A stretch of 30,751 nucleotides of DNA from an uncultured Collinsella sp. (GTDB lineage Bacteria; Actinomycetota; Coriobacteriia; Coriobacteriales; Coriobacteriaceae), in assembly GCA_958349325.1 (NCBI GenBank), contig CATWCP010000012.1:1-30751 (forward strand), read 5' to 3'. A program made the position numbers and the translations under genes. The notes under the pieces are model-generated. The model was not told the origin of the DNA and did no database searches. It saw only the letters and a list, made by a program, of their open reading frames with translations. This document shows positions 21,248-29,033 of the stretch, in pieces; position 1 is the stretch's first letter; each line of letters starts with the position of its first letter.

Positions 21248-21275
21248 CGTGTCAAAGGGTGTGTCGGGAGGACCT

Positions 21276-22142
21276 ATGCAGACGGGTATGTATGCGATTA
21301 GCGAGATGGCGAGCTTGTTTAACGTTTCGCGCCAAACGCTCATCTACTACGACAAGATCGGTCTGTTTAAACCCGCCGTGGTTAACGAAAAAGGCTACCG
21401 TTTCTATTCGCCCACGCAGATCCCGCTCATGCGTCTGATCTGCATGCTGCGCGACTTGGGACTGGAACTCGATGAGATCGATCGCCTGACCTCGACGTTC
21501 GACATTGGAGAGATGACCGATCACCTGCGCTCGCGGGTGCAGGCGCTCGACGAGCAGATTGCCGGGCTCAAAGCCGAGCGCGCGAGCGTGCAGGAGCGGC
21601 TGAGTTTTTACGACGAGGCGGTCTATTGGCGCGAGCGCGAGGGCAAACCGGAGCTCAAGCAATTCGAGCGCCGCTACGTGGTCTTTGAGGAGTTCCCGAG
21701 CGATATCGAGCGTGGCCGCTCGATGCTGCACCCCACGCTCATGCGGGCGATTCTGCGCATGCGTGCGCTCACGGGCACACGCCCCATGCGCGGTTGGGGC
21801 GCCATGCTGCGTTGCGAGGCGCTGCATTCCGACGACCCCATCGCCGGTGCCGGTTCCTTTGCCGTGTTGCCGCGTGGTGCCGAGGAAATACTGCCGAGCG
21901 ATCCTGCCGAGCTGGCGGAGATTGGCGTCGAGGTGCTGCCCGAGGGCACGTACCTGTGCATGAGTCGCTGGGGCATGCCGTACGAGCCCGAGGGTATCCG
22001 CGCCATCGTGGCCTGCATGGACAGGCACGCGCTCCAGCCCATCGGCAATGCTTTCGATTTTTGCTACCTGGACACCACGAGCTACGACGAGTCTCACCAA
22101 GAGGACTTCTGCTGTATCCAAATCCCCGTCGCCCTCAAATAA
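21276..22142 (+). CDS. MerR-family regulator with C-terminal effector-binding domain
   Basis: The 288-residue protein has the MerR winged helix (YAISEMASLFNVSRQTLIYY, then DKIGLFKPAVVNEKGYRFYS) at residues 6-50, a dimerising coiled coil at about 80-125 and a C-terminal domain of about 150 residues like the GyrI/BmrR effector-binding type. Such proteins bend spaced promoters and respond to small amphipathic or aromatic ligands. ATG at 21276 follows GGGAGGACC; the frame upstream runs through the terminator. Its position directly after the decarboxylase operon makes that operon or the divergent MFS gene a likely target, but no MerR-type 19-bp spaced promoter was found to prove it. Confidence 0.85.
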   Translation: MQTGMYAISEMASLFNVSRQTLIYYDKIGLFKPAVVNEKGYRFYSPTQIPLMRLICMLRDLGLELDEIDRLTSTFDIGEMTDHLRSRVQALDEQIAGLKAERASVQERLSFYDEAVYWREREGKPELKQFERRYVVFEEFPSDIERGRSMLHPTLMRAILRMRALTGTRPMRGWGAMLRCEALHSDDPIAGAGSFAVLPRGAEEILPSDPAELAEIGVEVLPEGTYLCMSRWGMPYEPEGIRAIVACMDRHALQPIGNAFDFCYLDTTSYDESHQEDFCCIQIPVALK

Positions 22143-22143
22143 C

Positions 22144-22206
22144 TTGCGGTGAAATAGTCCCTAAATAGCTCGAGTGGGCGTGCAAACAGGAACTATTCCA
22201 CCGCAA
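22144..22206. terminator. Long imperfect hairpin after the MerR gene
   Basis: TTGCGGTG-A-AATAGT (22144-22158) pairs with ACTATT-C-CACCGCAA (22192-22206), two helices around a single mismatch, directly at the stop codon of the regulator. A dispersed palindrome follows 5 bp later. No T-run follows, so termination is only probable. Confidence 0.45.
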
Positions 22207-22211
22207 CTTCG

Positions 22212-22242
22212 ATGCGACAAAGGAGCAGTCCCTTTATCGCAT
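22212..22242. repeat. Dispersed palindrome, variant copy
   Basis: ATGCGACAAAGG-AGCAG-TCCCTTTATCGCAT has paired changes relative to the other copies (TGTGAC/GTCACA replaced by TGCGAC/ATCGCA), keeping most of the stem. Confidence 0.7.
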
Positions 22243-22318
22243 TCCGTGCGAGCTCCAGCGCCATCTGCGGGTATAAGGCTAACAAGTGTTTATTTGCGAG
22301 GCCTAAGGGGCGCCCCGT

Positions 22319-23188
22319 ATGGATATCGATAACTTTGAATGGTGGTATAGCGAGGGCGAGGCTCCGGACGAGGAGTGGGACGAGCCCGCGTCGCGTGACG
22401 TGTCGAGCGACGAGGACGAGACCGGCAACGATGCCGCTGTCGAGCCTGATGCCGCCTCCGATGCCGCCGAGCCCCTGACCTTTGAGCAGGCTTGGGCCCA
22501 AGCCGAGGCCGATGAGGCTAAGGCCGATGCCACGGCCACACTCGGTGAGCCGGCGGACATGTCCATCTCGCCGGCAAAGATCCCGCAGCCGCGTCACACC
22601 ATCGACCCCGACAGCACGGCATCCTTCAGCATTCTCGACGTGCCCGCGCAAGGCGCCCAGGCGCCTGCGCCCACACATCGCCCCGACCTGGCTCGTGAGG
22701 AAGACGCGGGCCGCCGTTCTCCGCTCGGCCCCATCCTCATCGCCTTCATGGCCGGCGTTATCGCCTGCTCGGCAATCGGTAGCGTTTGGAGCCATGTCGA
22801 GCAGCAGCGTCAAGACGCCGCCAAGGTCGAGATGTCTGTCGAGCAATCGCTCAGCCGCACGCGCTCGGTACATGTGTCGGTCGAGGTCAAGGACGGCGCG
22901 ATGTGGGACACCGCGCGTGGCGACAGCCAAATGCTCATCCACATCGTGGGGCGTACGCTCAAAGGGCAGACGATTGACGAGTATCAATACGTCAATTCCG
23001 CTGGTGACGGCATCGAGCTCAAGCCCGGCGACTACGAGCTCACCGTCGACGAACCGCCCGTCGCCACCGACGGCACGCGCTTCCGCGCCTCAAAGCGCAT
23101 GGTTCCCGTGAGCTTTAACTCGCAGGCGCCCGATACGGTCGATAGCACTCCGCAGGGCGGGTTTGACCTTTACGCTATTGCTCAATAA
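22319..23188 (+). CDS. Single-pass membrane protein with acidic cytoplasmic region, unknown function
   Basis: The 289-residue product begins with a very acidic, Ala/Glu/Asp-rich region of about 130 residues without fold signals, then one membrane helix at about 140-160 (LGPILIAFMAGVIACSAIGS). About 125 extracytoplasmic residues follow, with beta-like sequence (VHVSVEVKDGAMWDT, IELKPGDYELTVDEPP) resembling a carboxypeptidase-regulatory or Cna_B-type beta sandwich. No catalytic motif is visible. ATG at 22319 has a modest AAGGGGC ribosome site. It stands alone between a palindrome and the epimerase gene. I do not recognise a named family. Confidence 0.7.
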   Translation: MDIDNFEWWYSEGEAPDEEWDEPASRDVSSDEDETGNDAAVEPDAASDAAEPLTFEQAWAQAEADEAKADATATLGEPADMSISPAKIPQPRHTIDPDSTASFSILDVPAQGAQAPAPTHRPDLAREEDAGRRSPLGPILIAFMAGVIACSAIGSVWSHVEQQRQDAAKVEMSVEQSLSRTRSVHVSVEVKDGAMWDTARGDSQMLIHIVGRTLKGQTIDEYQYVNSAGDGIELKPGDYELTVDEPPVATDGTRFRASKRMVPVSFNSQAPDTVDSTPQGGFDLYAIAQ

Positions 23189-23224
23189 CTGCGCCTGTCG
23201 CTCAACCCCGCCGCCAAGAGTGGG

Positions 23225-23247
23225 ACAATAGCCCTCGACACTATTGT
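23225..23247 (+). promoter_or_regulatory. Operator-like dyad before the epimerase gene
   Basis: ACAATAG (23225-23231) and CTATTGT (23241-23247) form a perfect 7-bp dyad with a 9-bp spacer, 20 bp upstream of the ATG at 23268. It could bind a sugar-responsive repressor. No clear -35/-10 pair was found around it. Confidence 0.35.
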
Positions 23248-23267
23248 TTACTTTTGGAGGAAGTAGC

Positions 23268-24161
23268 ATGTCTACCGTCACTACCATCAAGCGCGGCAGC
23301 CTCACCGCGGCCATCGATTCCATGGGCGCCCAGCTCACGAGCCTTGCCCTCAACGGCAACGAGTATCTGTGGCAGGGCGACCCCGCCTTTTGGGGCAAGC
23401 ATGCGCCCATCCTGTTCCCCATTGTGGGCTCGCTGCGCAACAACACGGCGACGTCTGCGGCTGGCACCTGCGAGATGCCGCGCCACGGCCTCGCGCGCAT
23501 CGTCGAGCACAAGCTGGTCGAGGTTTCGGAGGACGGCTCCTCGGTAACGTACGAGATCACCGACACGCTCGAGTCGCTCAAGGCCTTTCCGTTCCACTTT
23601 AAGCTCAACATGACCTATGCCCTGACTGGTGACGCCACACTTACCCAGACCTTTGCCGTCACCAATACCAGCGACGTGGACCTGCCGTTCTCGGTGGGCG
23701 GCCACCCCGCATTTAACGTACCTGCTCCCGGTGCCGAGGACGAGGCGTTCGAGGATTACGAGCTGGCATTTACCGAGGCTTGGACCAACGAGGCCCCCAT
23801 CATCACGCCCGATGGCCTTATGACGTTCGAGGGTAGCTACAAGGCCCCCGATAACTCGGACGTGCTGCCCATCACGCACCGCAGCTTCGATAACGACGCC
23901 ATCATGTTCACCGATACCCCGGGCTCCACGCTCACGCTGCGCGGCCGCAAGTCGGGCCACGGCGTCAAGATCGACTTTGAGGGCTTTAAGTACATCGGCG
24001 TGTGGTCTGCCGCCAACGACGCTCCGTTTGTGGCGCTCGAGCCCTGGACCGGTCACACCACCATGGACACCGAGGACGACGTCTTTGAGCACAAGGTCAA
24101 CACCATCAACTTGGCTCCCGGCGCTACCGATAAACGCAGCTTTAGCGTCACCTTGCTCTAG
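23268..24161 (+). CDS. Aldose 1-epimerase family protein (LacX-like)
   Basis: The 297-residue protein has the galactose-mutarotase beta-sandwich pattern of the LacX-like subgroup: EYLWQGDPAFWGKHAPILFP near residue 40, MPRHGLAR with the conserved His near 75, SVGGHPAFNVP with the second active-site His near 145, and a C-terminal EPWTGHTT segment with the general-base Glu. It would interconvert anomers of an aldose or sugar phosphate in the cytoplasm. ATG at 23268 follows TTTGGAGGAAG; eight in-frame residues upstream are rejected. No sugar operon surrounds it. Its stop codon is the first base of a structured intergenic element shared with the prfA downstream region. Confidence 0.88.
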   Translation: MSTVTTIKRGSLTAAIDSMGAQLTSLALNGNEYLWQGDPAFWGKHAPILFPIVGSLRNNTATSAAGTCEMPRHGLARIVEHKLVEVSEDGSSVTYEITDTLESLKAFPFHFKLNMTYALTGDATLTQTFAVTNTSDVDLPFSVGGHPAFNVPAPGAEDEAFEDYELAFTEAWTNEAPIITPDGLMTFEGSYKAPDNSDVLPITHRSFDNDAIMFTDTPGSTLTLRGRKSGHGVKIDFEGFKYIGVWSAANDAPFVALEPWTGHTTMDTEDDVFEHKVNTINLAPGATDKRSFSVTLL

Positions 24162-24313
24162 AGGTTCCGCCGCTCGGTCGATGCTGCGTGCCGTCCAGAG
24201 CGATAATTTGTCATTCAAAAGGCAAGGCATAGACCTTCTGGTCATGCCTTGTCTTTTTCATGCCACTTGTTCGCTCTGGACGTCGCTCGCCGGCATTGCC
24301 AAAACATCGACGT
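24162..24313. repeat. Structured intergenic element, copy A
   Basis: The stretch starts with AGGTTCCGCCG at the stop codon and ends with CGCTCGCCGGCATTG...CATCGACGT. It contains an outer stem CGTCCAGAGCGA/TCGCTCTGGACG (24192-24203, 24271-24282) around an inner terminator hairpin (24223-24251). A diverged copy with the same plan lies at 30100-30267. Confidence 0.6.
24223..24258 (+). terminator. Intrinsic terminator after the epimerase gene
   Basis: CAAGGCAT-A-GACC, loop TTCT, GGTC-ATGCCTTG, then TCTTTTT. It forms the inner hairpin of the structured element. Confidence 0.75.
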
Positions 24314-24424
24314 CCCCAATGACTACCATGTGTCTATTAATTTTTCGAGCTTGTGCTGCACTGCTGGTCGCTGGCGTATATCCTGTTAAGTCGTCAGCAT
24401 ACGATTCAACAGGGAAGGCAGATT

Positions 24425-25351
24425 ATGCATTCTCCCCATCAGCGCGACGCGCATCCACAGCCGGTGTGCAGCCGTCGCATCTTCTTGGGTAGCGCTCTCG
24501 CTGCGAGCGCTTCCGTCGTCGCCGGCGCGCTCGCCGGCTGTCAGCGTCCGTCCACGCTCAAGGTGGTTCAGCCCACGACGGGCGGCGGTCGCGACGACCT
24601 GTCCGATTCCGTGATCGGCAAGGACAAGATCCGCATTGGCATGGAGGCGGCCTACGCCCCGTACAACTGGCAGGTTTCCGAAGCCAGTGAGTACACTATC
24701 CCCATCGACAACGTGCAGGGCGCCTATGCCGATGGCTACGACGTGCAGATCGCCAAGATCGTCTGCAAGGCCCTCGGTGGCGAGCCCGTTGCCGTCAAGC
24801 AGAGCTTCTCGGGCCTCATCGATTCGCTCAACAACGGCCAGATCGACCTCATCATCGCCGGCATGAGCGCCACGCCCGAGCGCGAGGAGTCGGTCGGCTT
24901 CTCCGACCCGTACTTTATTGGCTACTTTGGCCTGTTCGTAAAAGAGGGTTCCCCCTACCAAAACGCCACCAAGCTCAGCGACTTTAGCGGTGCCACGGTA
25001 CTCGGCCAAAAGGACACCATGCTCGACACCGTCATCGACGAGATTCCGGGCGTTGTGCACAAGAACCCGGTCGACTCCGTCCCCACGGTGTTCTCGAATC
25101 TGCTGCAGGGCACGTGCGACGCCGTGACTTACAACACCGAGAACGAGAAGGGCTATATGGCCCAAAACCCGGGTATCGTCCCTATTCATTTTGCCGAGGG
25201 CGAGGGCTTTAAGCAGGAGGTCGCGGCAAACGTCGGCTGTCGCAAGGGCTCGGACAAACTGCTTAAACTCATCGACAAGACACTCAAGGGCATTAGCCAA
25301 GAGGAACGCGACCAAATGTGGGACGCGTGCCTCGACCGCCAGCCGGCATAG
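24425..25351 (+). CDS. Polar amino-acid ABC transporter, substrate-binding lipoprotein
   Basis: The 308-residue protein is a family 3 (His/Glu/Gln/Arg type) solute-binding protein. The signal peptide has SRRIFLGS (twin Arg 17-18) and lipobox LAGC with Cys39, so it may be exported by the Tat route and lipidated. The mature part has IRIGMEAAYAPYNW, GYDVQIAKIVCKALG, QIDLIIAGMSATPEREESV and the DPYF turn, all of which line the ligand cleft of this family. ATG at 24425 follows GGGAAGG; a longer frame to 24353 lacks a ribosome site. It is first in a three-gene operon with permease (10-bp gap) and ATPase. The Arg and Asp ligand residues fit amino acids, but the exact substrate is unclear. Confidence 0.9.
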   Translation: MHSPHQRDAHPQPVCSRRIFLGSALAASASVVAGALAGCQRPSTLKVVQPTTGGGRDDLSDSVIGKDKIRIGMEAAYAPYNWQVSEASEYTIPIDNVQGAYADGYDVQIAKIVCKALGGEPVAVKQSFSGLIDSLNNGQIDLIIAGMSATPEREESVGFSDPYFIGYFGLFVKEGSPYQNATKLSDFSGATVLGQKDTMLDTVIDEIPGVVHKNPVDSVPTVFSNLLQGTCDAVTYNTENEKGYMAQNPGIVPIHFAEGEGFKQEVAANVGCRKGSDKLLKLIDKTLKGISQEERDQMWDACLDRQPA

Positions 25352-25360
25352 GGAGGCAGC

Positions 25361-26509
25361 ATGAAAACCATCAATCGTCTGGCCTCCTTTATCAAGGCCG
25401 ACCACCGTTATGTGTACCTGGGCACGAGTGTCATCGCGGCGCTTGGCCTGGCGTTTAGCCAGCGCAACCCCACGCCGCTGAGCTTCTTGGCGCCCACCGG
25501 TATCTTCCAGGATTGCCTTTGGGCAATCCTTTGGGCCTGGCTCGTCGTGTCGGCGGCGGCGCTCGTCACCAAACTCATGCACTGGAATGACTATCGCGAA
25601 ACGTCGCCGTTCGCATCCGAGCGCTTCCGTCGTGGCGCACGCTTGGGCAGCTATGTCGTGGTTGCCATCGCGGCGATCTTTTTCGTGGACCGCTGCGTCA
25701 TGTCGTTTATCGACCTGGTACAGGTGAGCATCGTCTCGGACTCCAACCCCAGCGACTTTTTGTCGAGCCTGGTCTACATGACCTACAAGAGCGGGGACTT
25801 CTTTATCCGCGGTATCGAGATCACCATCGCGCTTGCCACCTTCGGCACCGTCATCGCATTCTTCCTGGCGTTGCTCTTTGTGTTCCTGCGTATTCAGACC
25901 TTCGATCGCGTGGACAACGACCTGGTGCGCTTCTTTAAGAGCATTGGCCGCGGCTTTGCGACCATCTACTCCACCATCGTGCGCGGCACGCCCATGATGG
26001 TCCAGGGTCTGCTCATCTATTACGCGGGTTTCACCGTTTTGCGCGGCATGGGCTTCGAGACCGCCCAGGCCAACCAGATCTGGAGTACCTTCACCGCCGG
26101 CCTCGTCACCATCTCGCTCAACTCCACCGCCTACATGATGGAGGTCCTGCGCGGCGGCATCGAGTCCATCGACCCCGGCCAGGCCGAGGCAGCGCGCTCG
26201 CTGGGTCTTTCGCAGTGGCAAGCCATGCGCAAAGTCGTGTTCCCCCAGGGCATTAAAAACGCGATTCCGGCGCTCACCAACGAGCTCATCATCAACATCA
26301 AGGACTCGTCGGTGCTCTCGGTCATCGGCGTGTTCGACCTCATGTACGCCACCACCACCGTCGCCGGCGTGTACTACCGCCAGATGGAGGTCTACTGCGT
26401 GGCGCTCGTGGTCTACCTGATCCTGACGCTCGTGGCGAGCCGCCTGCTCGAAGCCTTTGGCAAAAAACTTGGTGCCGAGGCTCCGGCCACGTTGCCCAGC
26501 TCCAATTAG
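25361..26509 (+). CDS. Polar amino-acid ABC transporter, permease
   Basis: The 382-residue membrane protein has a long N-terminal extension with three or four membrane helices before the standard HisM/ArtQ-type permease domain (about 145-370). The domain shows the GIEITIALATFGTVIAF start, RGTPMMVQGLLIYY and the EAA loop EAARSLGLSQWQAMRKVVFP that contacts the ATPase. The extended N-terminus is common in actinobacterial and firmicute members. ATG at 25361 follows AGGGAGG. It probably works as a homodimer, since no second permease gene is present. The gap to the ATPase gene is 22 bp. Confidence 0.9.
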   Translation: MKTINRLASFIKADHRYVYLGTSVIAALGLAFSQRNPTPLSFLAPTGIFQDCLWAILWAWLVVSAAALVTKLMHWNDYRETSPFASERFRRGARLGSYVVVAIAAIFFVDRCVMSFIDLVQVSIVSDSNPSDFLSSLVYMTYKSGDFFIRGIEITIALATFGTVIAFFLALLFVFLRIQTFDRVDNDLVRFFKSIGRGFATIYSTIVRGTPMMVQGLLIYYAGFTVLRGMGFETAQANQIWSTFTAGLVTISLNSTAYMMEVLRGGIESIDPGQAEAARSLGLSQWQAMRKVVFPQGIKNAIPALTNELIINIKDSSVLSVIGVFDLMYATTTVAGVYYRQMEVYCVALVVYLILTLVASRLLEAFGKKLGAEAPATLPSSN

Positions 26510-26531
26510 GCTCAAGACGAGGAGAATCATC

Positions 26532-27317
26532 ATGGCAGATACCGCCACTACCGGCGTTGCGGCCGCCGCACAGACCAATGAGCCGCTCATCCGCGTCGAG
26601 GGCCTGCGCAAAAGCTTCGGCTCGCTCGAGGTGCTCAAGGGCATCGACCTGTCCGTTAAATCAGGCGAGGTCGTCACCATTATCGGCGCCTCGGGCTCGG
26701 GCAAGTCGACCTTCCTGCGCTGCCTCAACCTGCTCGAGACCCCGGACGCGGGCCACATCTGGTTCCACGGCCAGGATCTCACGGCCGAGCGCTGCAACAT
26801 TAACAAACTGCGTGAGGACATCGGTATGGTGTTCCAGGGCTTTAACCTGTTCAACAACATGGATGTGCTCGACAACTGCACGCTTGCGCCCGTCACGCTC
26901 AAAAAGATGAGCAAGGCCGAGGCTGAAAAAATTGCGATGGAGCATCTGACGAGCGTGGGACTCGAAAAGTTCGCGCACGCCGCCGTGGGCCGCCTGTCCG
27001 GTGGTCAAAAACAGCGCGTGGCCATCGCTCGTGCCCTGTGCATGAATCCGCAGATTATGCTGTTCGACGAGCCGACCTCCGCGCTCGACCCCGAGATCGT
27101 GGGAGAGGTGCTCGAGGTCATGCGCAAGCTCGCTGCCGACGGCATGACCATGGTCGTCGTCACGCACGAGATGGCCTTTGCCCGCACCGTGTCCGATCGC
27201 GTGGTCTTTATGGACAAGGGCGTGGTCCTCGAGGACGCCGCGCCGGCCGAGCTCTTCGGCAACCCCAAGCACCAGCGCACCCGCGAGTTTCTCTCGCGTT
27301 ATCTCGAGGACAAATAA
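26532..27317 (+). CDS. Polar amino-acid ABC transporter, ATPase
   Basis: The 261-residue ATPase has Walker A GASGSGKST at 52-60, Q-loop MVFQGFNLF, signature LSGGQKQR, Walker B IMLFDEP, D-loop SALD and the H-switch VVTHEM. It matches the GlnQ/HisP/ArtM subfamily over its full length, after a 20-residue Ala-rich N-terminus. It powers uptake with the preceding lipoprotein and permease. ATG at 26532 follows GAGGAGAATC. A GC-rich hairpin (27341-27365) follows and may end the operon. Confidence 0.93.
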   Translation: MADTATTGVAAAAQTNEPLIRVEGLRKSFGSLEVLKGIDLSVKSGEVVTIIGASGSGKSTFLRCLNLLETPDAGHIWFHGQDLTAERCNINKLREDIGMVFQGFNLFNNMDVLDNCTLAPVTLKKMSKAEAEKIAMEHLTSVGLEKFAHAAVGRLSGGQKQRVAIARALCMNPQIMLFDEPTSALDPEIVGEVLEVMRKLAADGMTMVVVTHEMAFARTVSDRVVFMDKGVVLEDAAPAELFGNPKHQRTREFLSRYLEDK

Positions 27318-27340
27318 CCAACCGCAAATGTTTGCGTGGC

Positions 27341-27365
27341 AGGGCCGCTCCGGTGGGGCGGCCCT
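27341..27365 (+). terminator. Possible terminator after the ABC operon
   Basis: AGGGCCGC pairs with GCGGCCCT, but no T-run follows. It may instead shape the leader of the peptidase gene that starts at 27390. Confidence 0.4.
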
Positions 27366-27389
27366 CGTCATCACAATCGAAAGGATGTC

Positions 27390-28805
27390 ATGGCCGAGGT
27401 TTGGCGCTTCTTTGCGCATGAGGACGATTTTGCCGATTTGGACGAAACTGGCGCGTGCGAGCGCTTGGGCCGCGTGCTGTCATTTCCGACCATCTCGAGT
27501 ATGGATGCCGAGGCGGTGGACTGGCAGCCGTTCGACGACCTGCGCGCCTATATGCAGCAGGCGTGGCCGCGCGTGTTCGCGGCGGGCGAGGTCGACCTTA
27601 TCGACCATTCGCTATTGGTGACGCTTAGCGGTTCCGACCCTGACCTCAAGCCCATTATGCTCATGGGCCACATGGACGTGGTTCCCGTGGTGCCGGGTAC
27701 CGAGGCCGACTGGACGCACGACCCCTTTAGCGGGCACGTGGACGACACCTACATCTGGGGCCGTGGAGCGATCGACATGAAGGACCAGGTCGCAGGCATT
27801 CTCGAGGCTGTCGAGTATGCGCTGGCGCACGGTTGGCAGCACGAGCGGACGCTGCTCCTGGCCTTTGGCCAGGACGAGGAGACGACGCAGTGCGGCGCAG
27901 GCGCCATCGGCCGCGCGCTCGAGGAGCGCGGTGTTGAGCTCGAGTTCCTGATCGACGAGGGCGACTACCGCATCGTTTCGGATGCCGAGTACAGCGCGGG
28001 CGAGGGTTGGCTCATGCACGCCGACCTCGCGGAGAAGGGCTATGCCGACATTGTGCTCAAGACAAAGAGCGCGGGTGGACATTCTTCCAACCCCTACGGC
28101 GGCACGTCGCTCGAGGTGCTTAGCCGTGCCATCACCGCAATCTGCGATATCGAGTGGCCGACGCGCGTCACGGACCTGCTTGCCGCACAGCTCGTCGAGC
28201 TGGGGCTTTACACGGCCGATGAAATTGCCGCCAACGGGGGCGCCATTGTCCGCGATTGCCTCGCCAGCAAGAAGCTCTATCCGCTCGTGACCACCACCTG
28301 CGCGCCCACGCAGGTCGAGGGTGGCAGCACCGGCGCCAACGTAATGCCGCAGGATATGTGGGCCAATATCAATTTCCGTATGCTCGAGGGCACGAGCGTG
28401 GCCGACGTTGTGGCGCGCTGCCGCGAGGCGGTTGCCGCGGCGGGCCTTGCCGGACGTGTGGAGGTCGAACTTGGCCCCGGTAGCTCCGAACCCTCGCCGT
28501 CCCCGCGCATCGGTGGTCCCGGCCTCGAGGCGGTTCGCTCCATCGTCGCCCGCTATTTCCGTGATCCAAAGGGGGCGGAGGAAAACGGATCATTCGAGCC
28601 AGTGGCAATTGTGCCCTCGACCGTGATCGGTGCGACCGACGCTGCCAACTATCAGCGCATTTGCCCTGAGTGCATTCGTTTCTCGGCCTTTGTGGTAGAC
28701 GATGACGAGTGCGACCGAGGCGTCCACGGCACCAACGAGCGCATTACCCGCCGAGTCTACCTTCAGGGTGTCCGCTTTTTCATCGCTCTGCTCCACACGC
28801 TCTAG
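27390..28805 (+). CDS. M20-family metallopeptidase (carboxypeptidase-like), with repeat-derived insert
   Basis: The 471-residue cytoplasmic enzyme carries the M20 metal-site motifs: GHMDVVPV (His94, Asp96), GRGAIDMKDQ (Asp129), GQDEETTQ (Glu163/164) and a C-terminal HG in RGVHGTNER. The dimerisation domain lies at about 205-330 (KSAGGHSSNPYGGTSLE). These enzymes hydrolyse dipeptides or N-acyl amino acids, fitting its place after an amino-acid importer. Residues 392-402 (DPKGAEENGSF) come from a copy of the GGGGACGGAGG dispersed repeat at 28563-28594, inserted in frame just before the conserved VPSTVIGATDA strand. The frame stays open, so the enzyme is probably still made. ATG at 27390 follows GAAAGGATG. 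Confidence 0.88.
   Translation: MAEVWRFFAHEDDFADLDETGACERLGRVLSFPTISSMDAEAVDWQPFDDLRAYMQQAWPRVFAAGEVDLIDHSLLVTLSGSDPDLKPIMLMGHMDVVPVVPGTEADWTHDPFSGHVDDTYIWGRGAIDMKDQVAGILEAVEYALAHGWQHERTLLLAFGQDEETTQCGAGAIGRALEERGVELEFLIDEGDYRIVSDAEYSAGEGWLMHADLAEKGYADIVLKTKSAGGHSSNPYGGTSLEVLSRAITAICDIEWPTRVTDLLAAQLVELGLYTADEIAANGGAIVRDCLASKKLYPLVTTTCAPTQVEGGSTGANVMPQDMWANINFRMLEGTSVADVVARCREAVAAAGLAGRVEVELGPGSSEPSPSPRIGGPGLEAVRSIVARYFRDPKGAEENGSFEPVAIVPSTVIGATDAANYQRICPECIRFSAFVVDDDECDRGVHGTNERITRRVYLQGVRFFIALLHTL
28563..28594 (+). repeat. Dispersed repeat inside the peptidase coding sequence
   Basis: Matches the intergenic copy at 30289-30320 at 28 of 32 positions, including an uninterrupted CGGAGGAAAACGGATCATT. 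It is the only copy in the window that lies in a gene. Confidence 0.75.
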
Positions 28806-28839
28806 AATCCAACAAAGGGACTGTCCCTTTGTCGGATTC
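28805..28839. repeat. Dispersed palindrome, variant copy
   Basis: GAATCCAACAAAGGGA and TCCCTTTGTCGGATTC flank CTG at the stop codon of the peptidase gene. A smaller dyad (CGTGCG...GCAGG/CCTGC...CGCACG, 28841-28873) follows immediately. It probably helps end transcription. Confidence 0.7.
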
Positions 28840-28920
28840 CGTGCGGGTTATATGCAGGTTTGCCTGCGCACGCTATCATGTATGGGTTAGACCGCAACTA
28901 TGTACCCCATACGCGAAGGG

Positions 28921-28953
28921 ATGCGCATGTATCTGAGGATCGACATGTTCTAG
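28921..28953 (+). CDS. Possible 10-codon leader peptide before prfA
   Basis: ATG at 28921 directly follows GAAGGG and the frame reads MRMYLRIDMF then TAG, 80 bp upstream of prfA. The spacing to the ribosome site is short and there is no obvious attenuator after it. Its existence is weakly supported. Confidence 0.2.
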   Translation: MRMYLRIDMF

Positions 28954-29033
28954 CCGGGCTTACCCCCGCAGCGGCGCCCCGCGCCCCATCAATTCTGCCG
29001 ATTTTCACCTTCACGCATATAAAGGAGTCCGTC

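Noticed and set aside
24386..26914. 842-codon open frame on the minus strand
   Set aside because: It runs antisense to the amino-acid ABC operon; the product is His/Arg/Asp/Gly-rich low-complexity sequence typical of mirror frames in high-GC genes and has no ribosome site.
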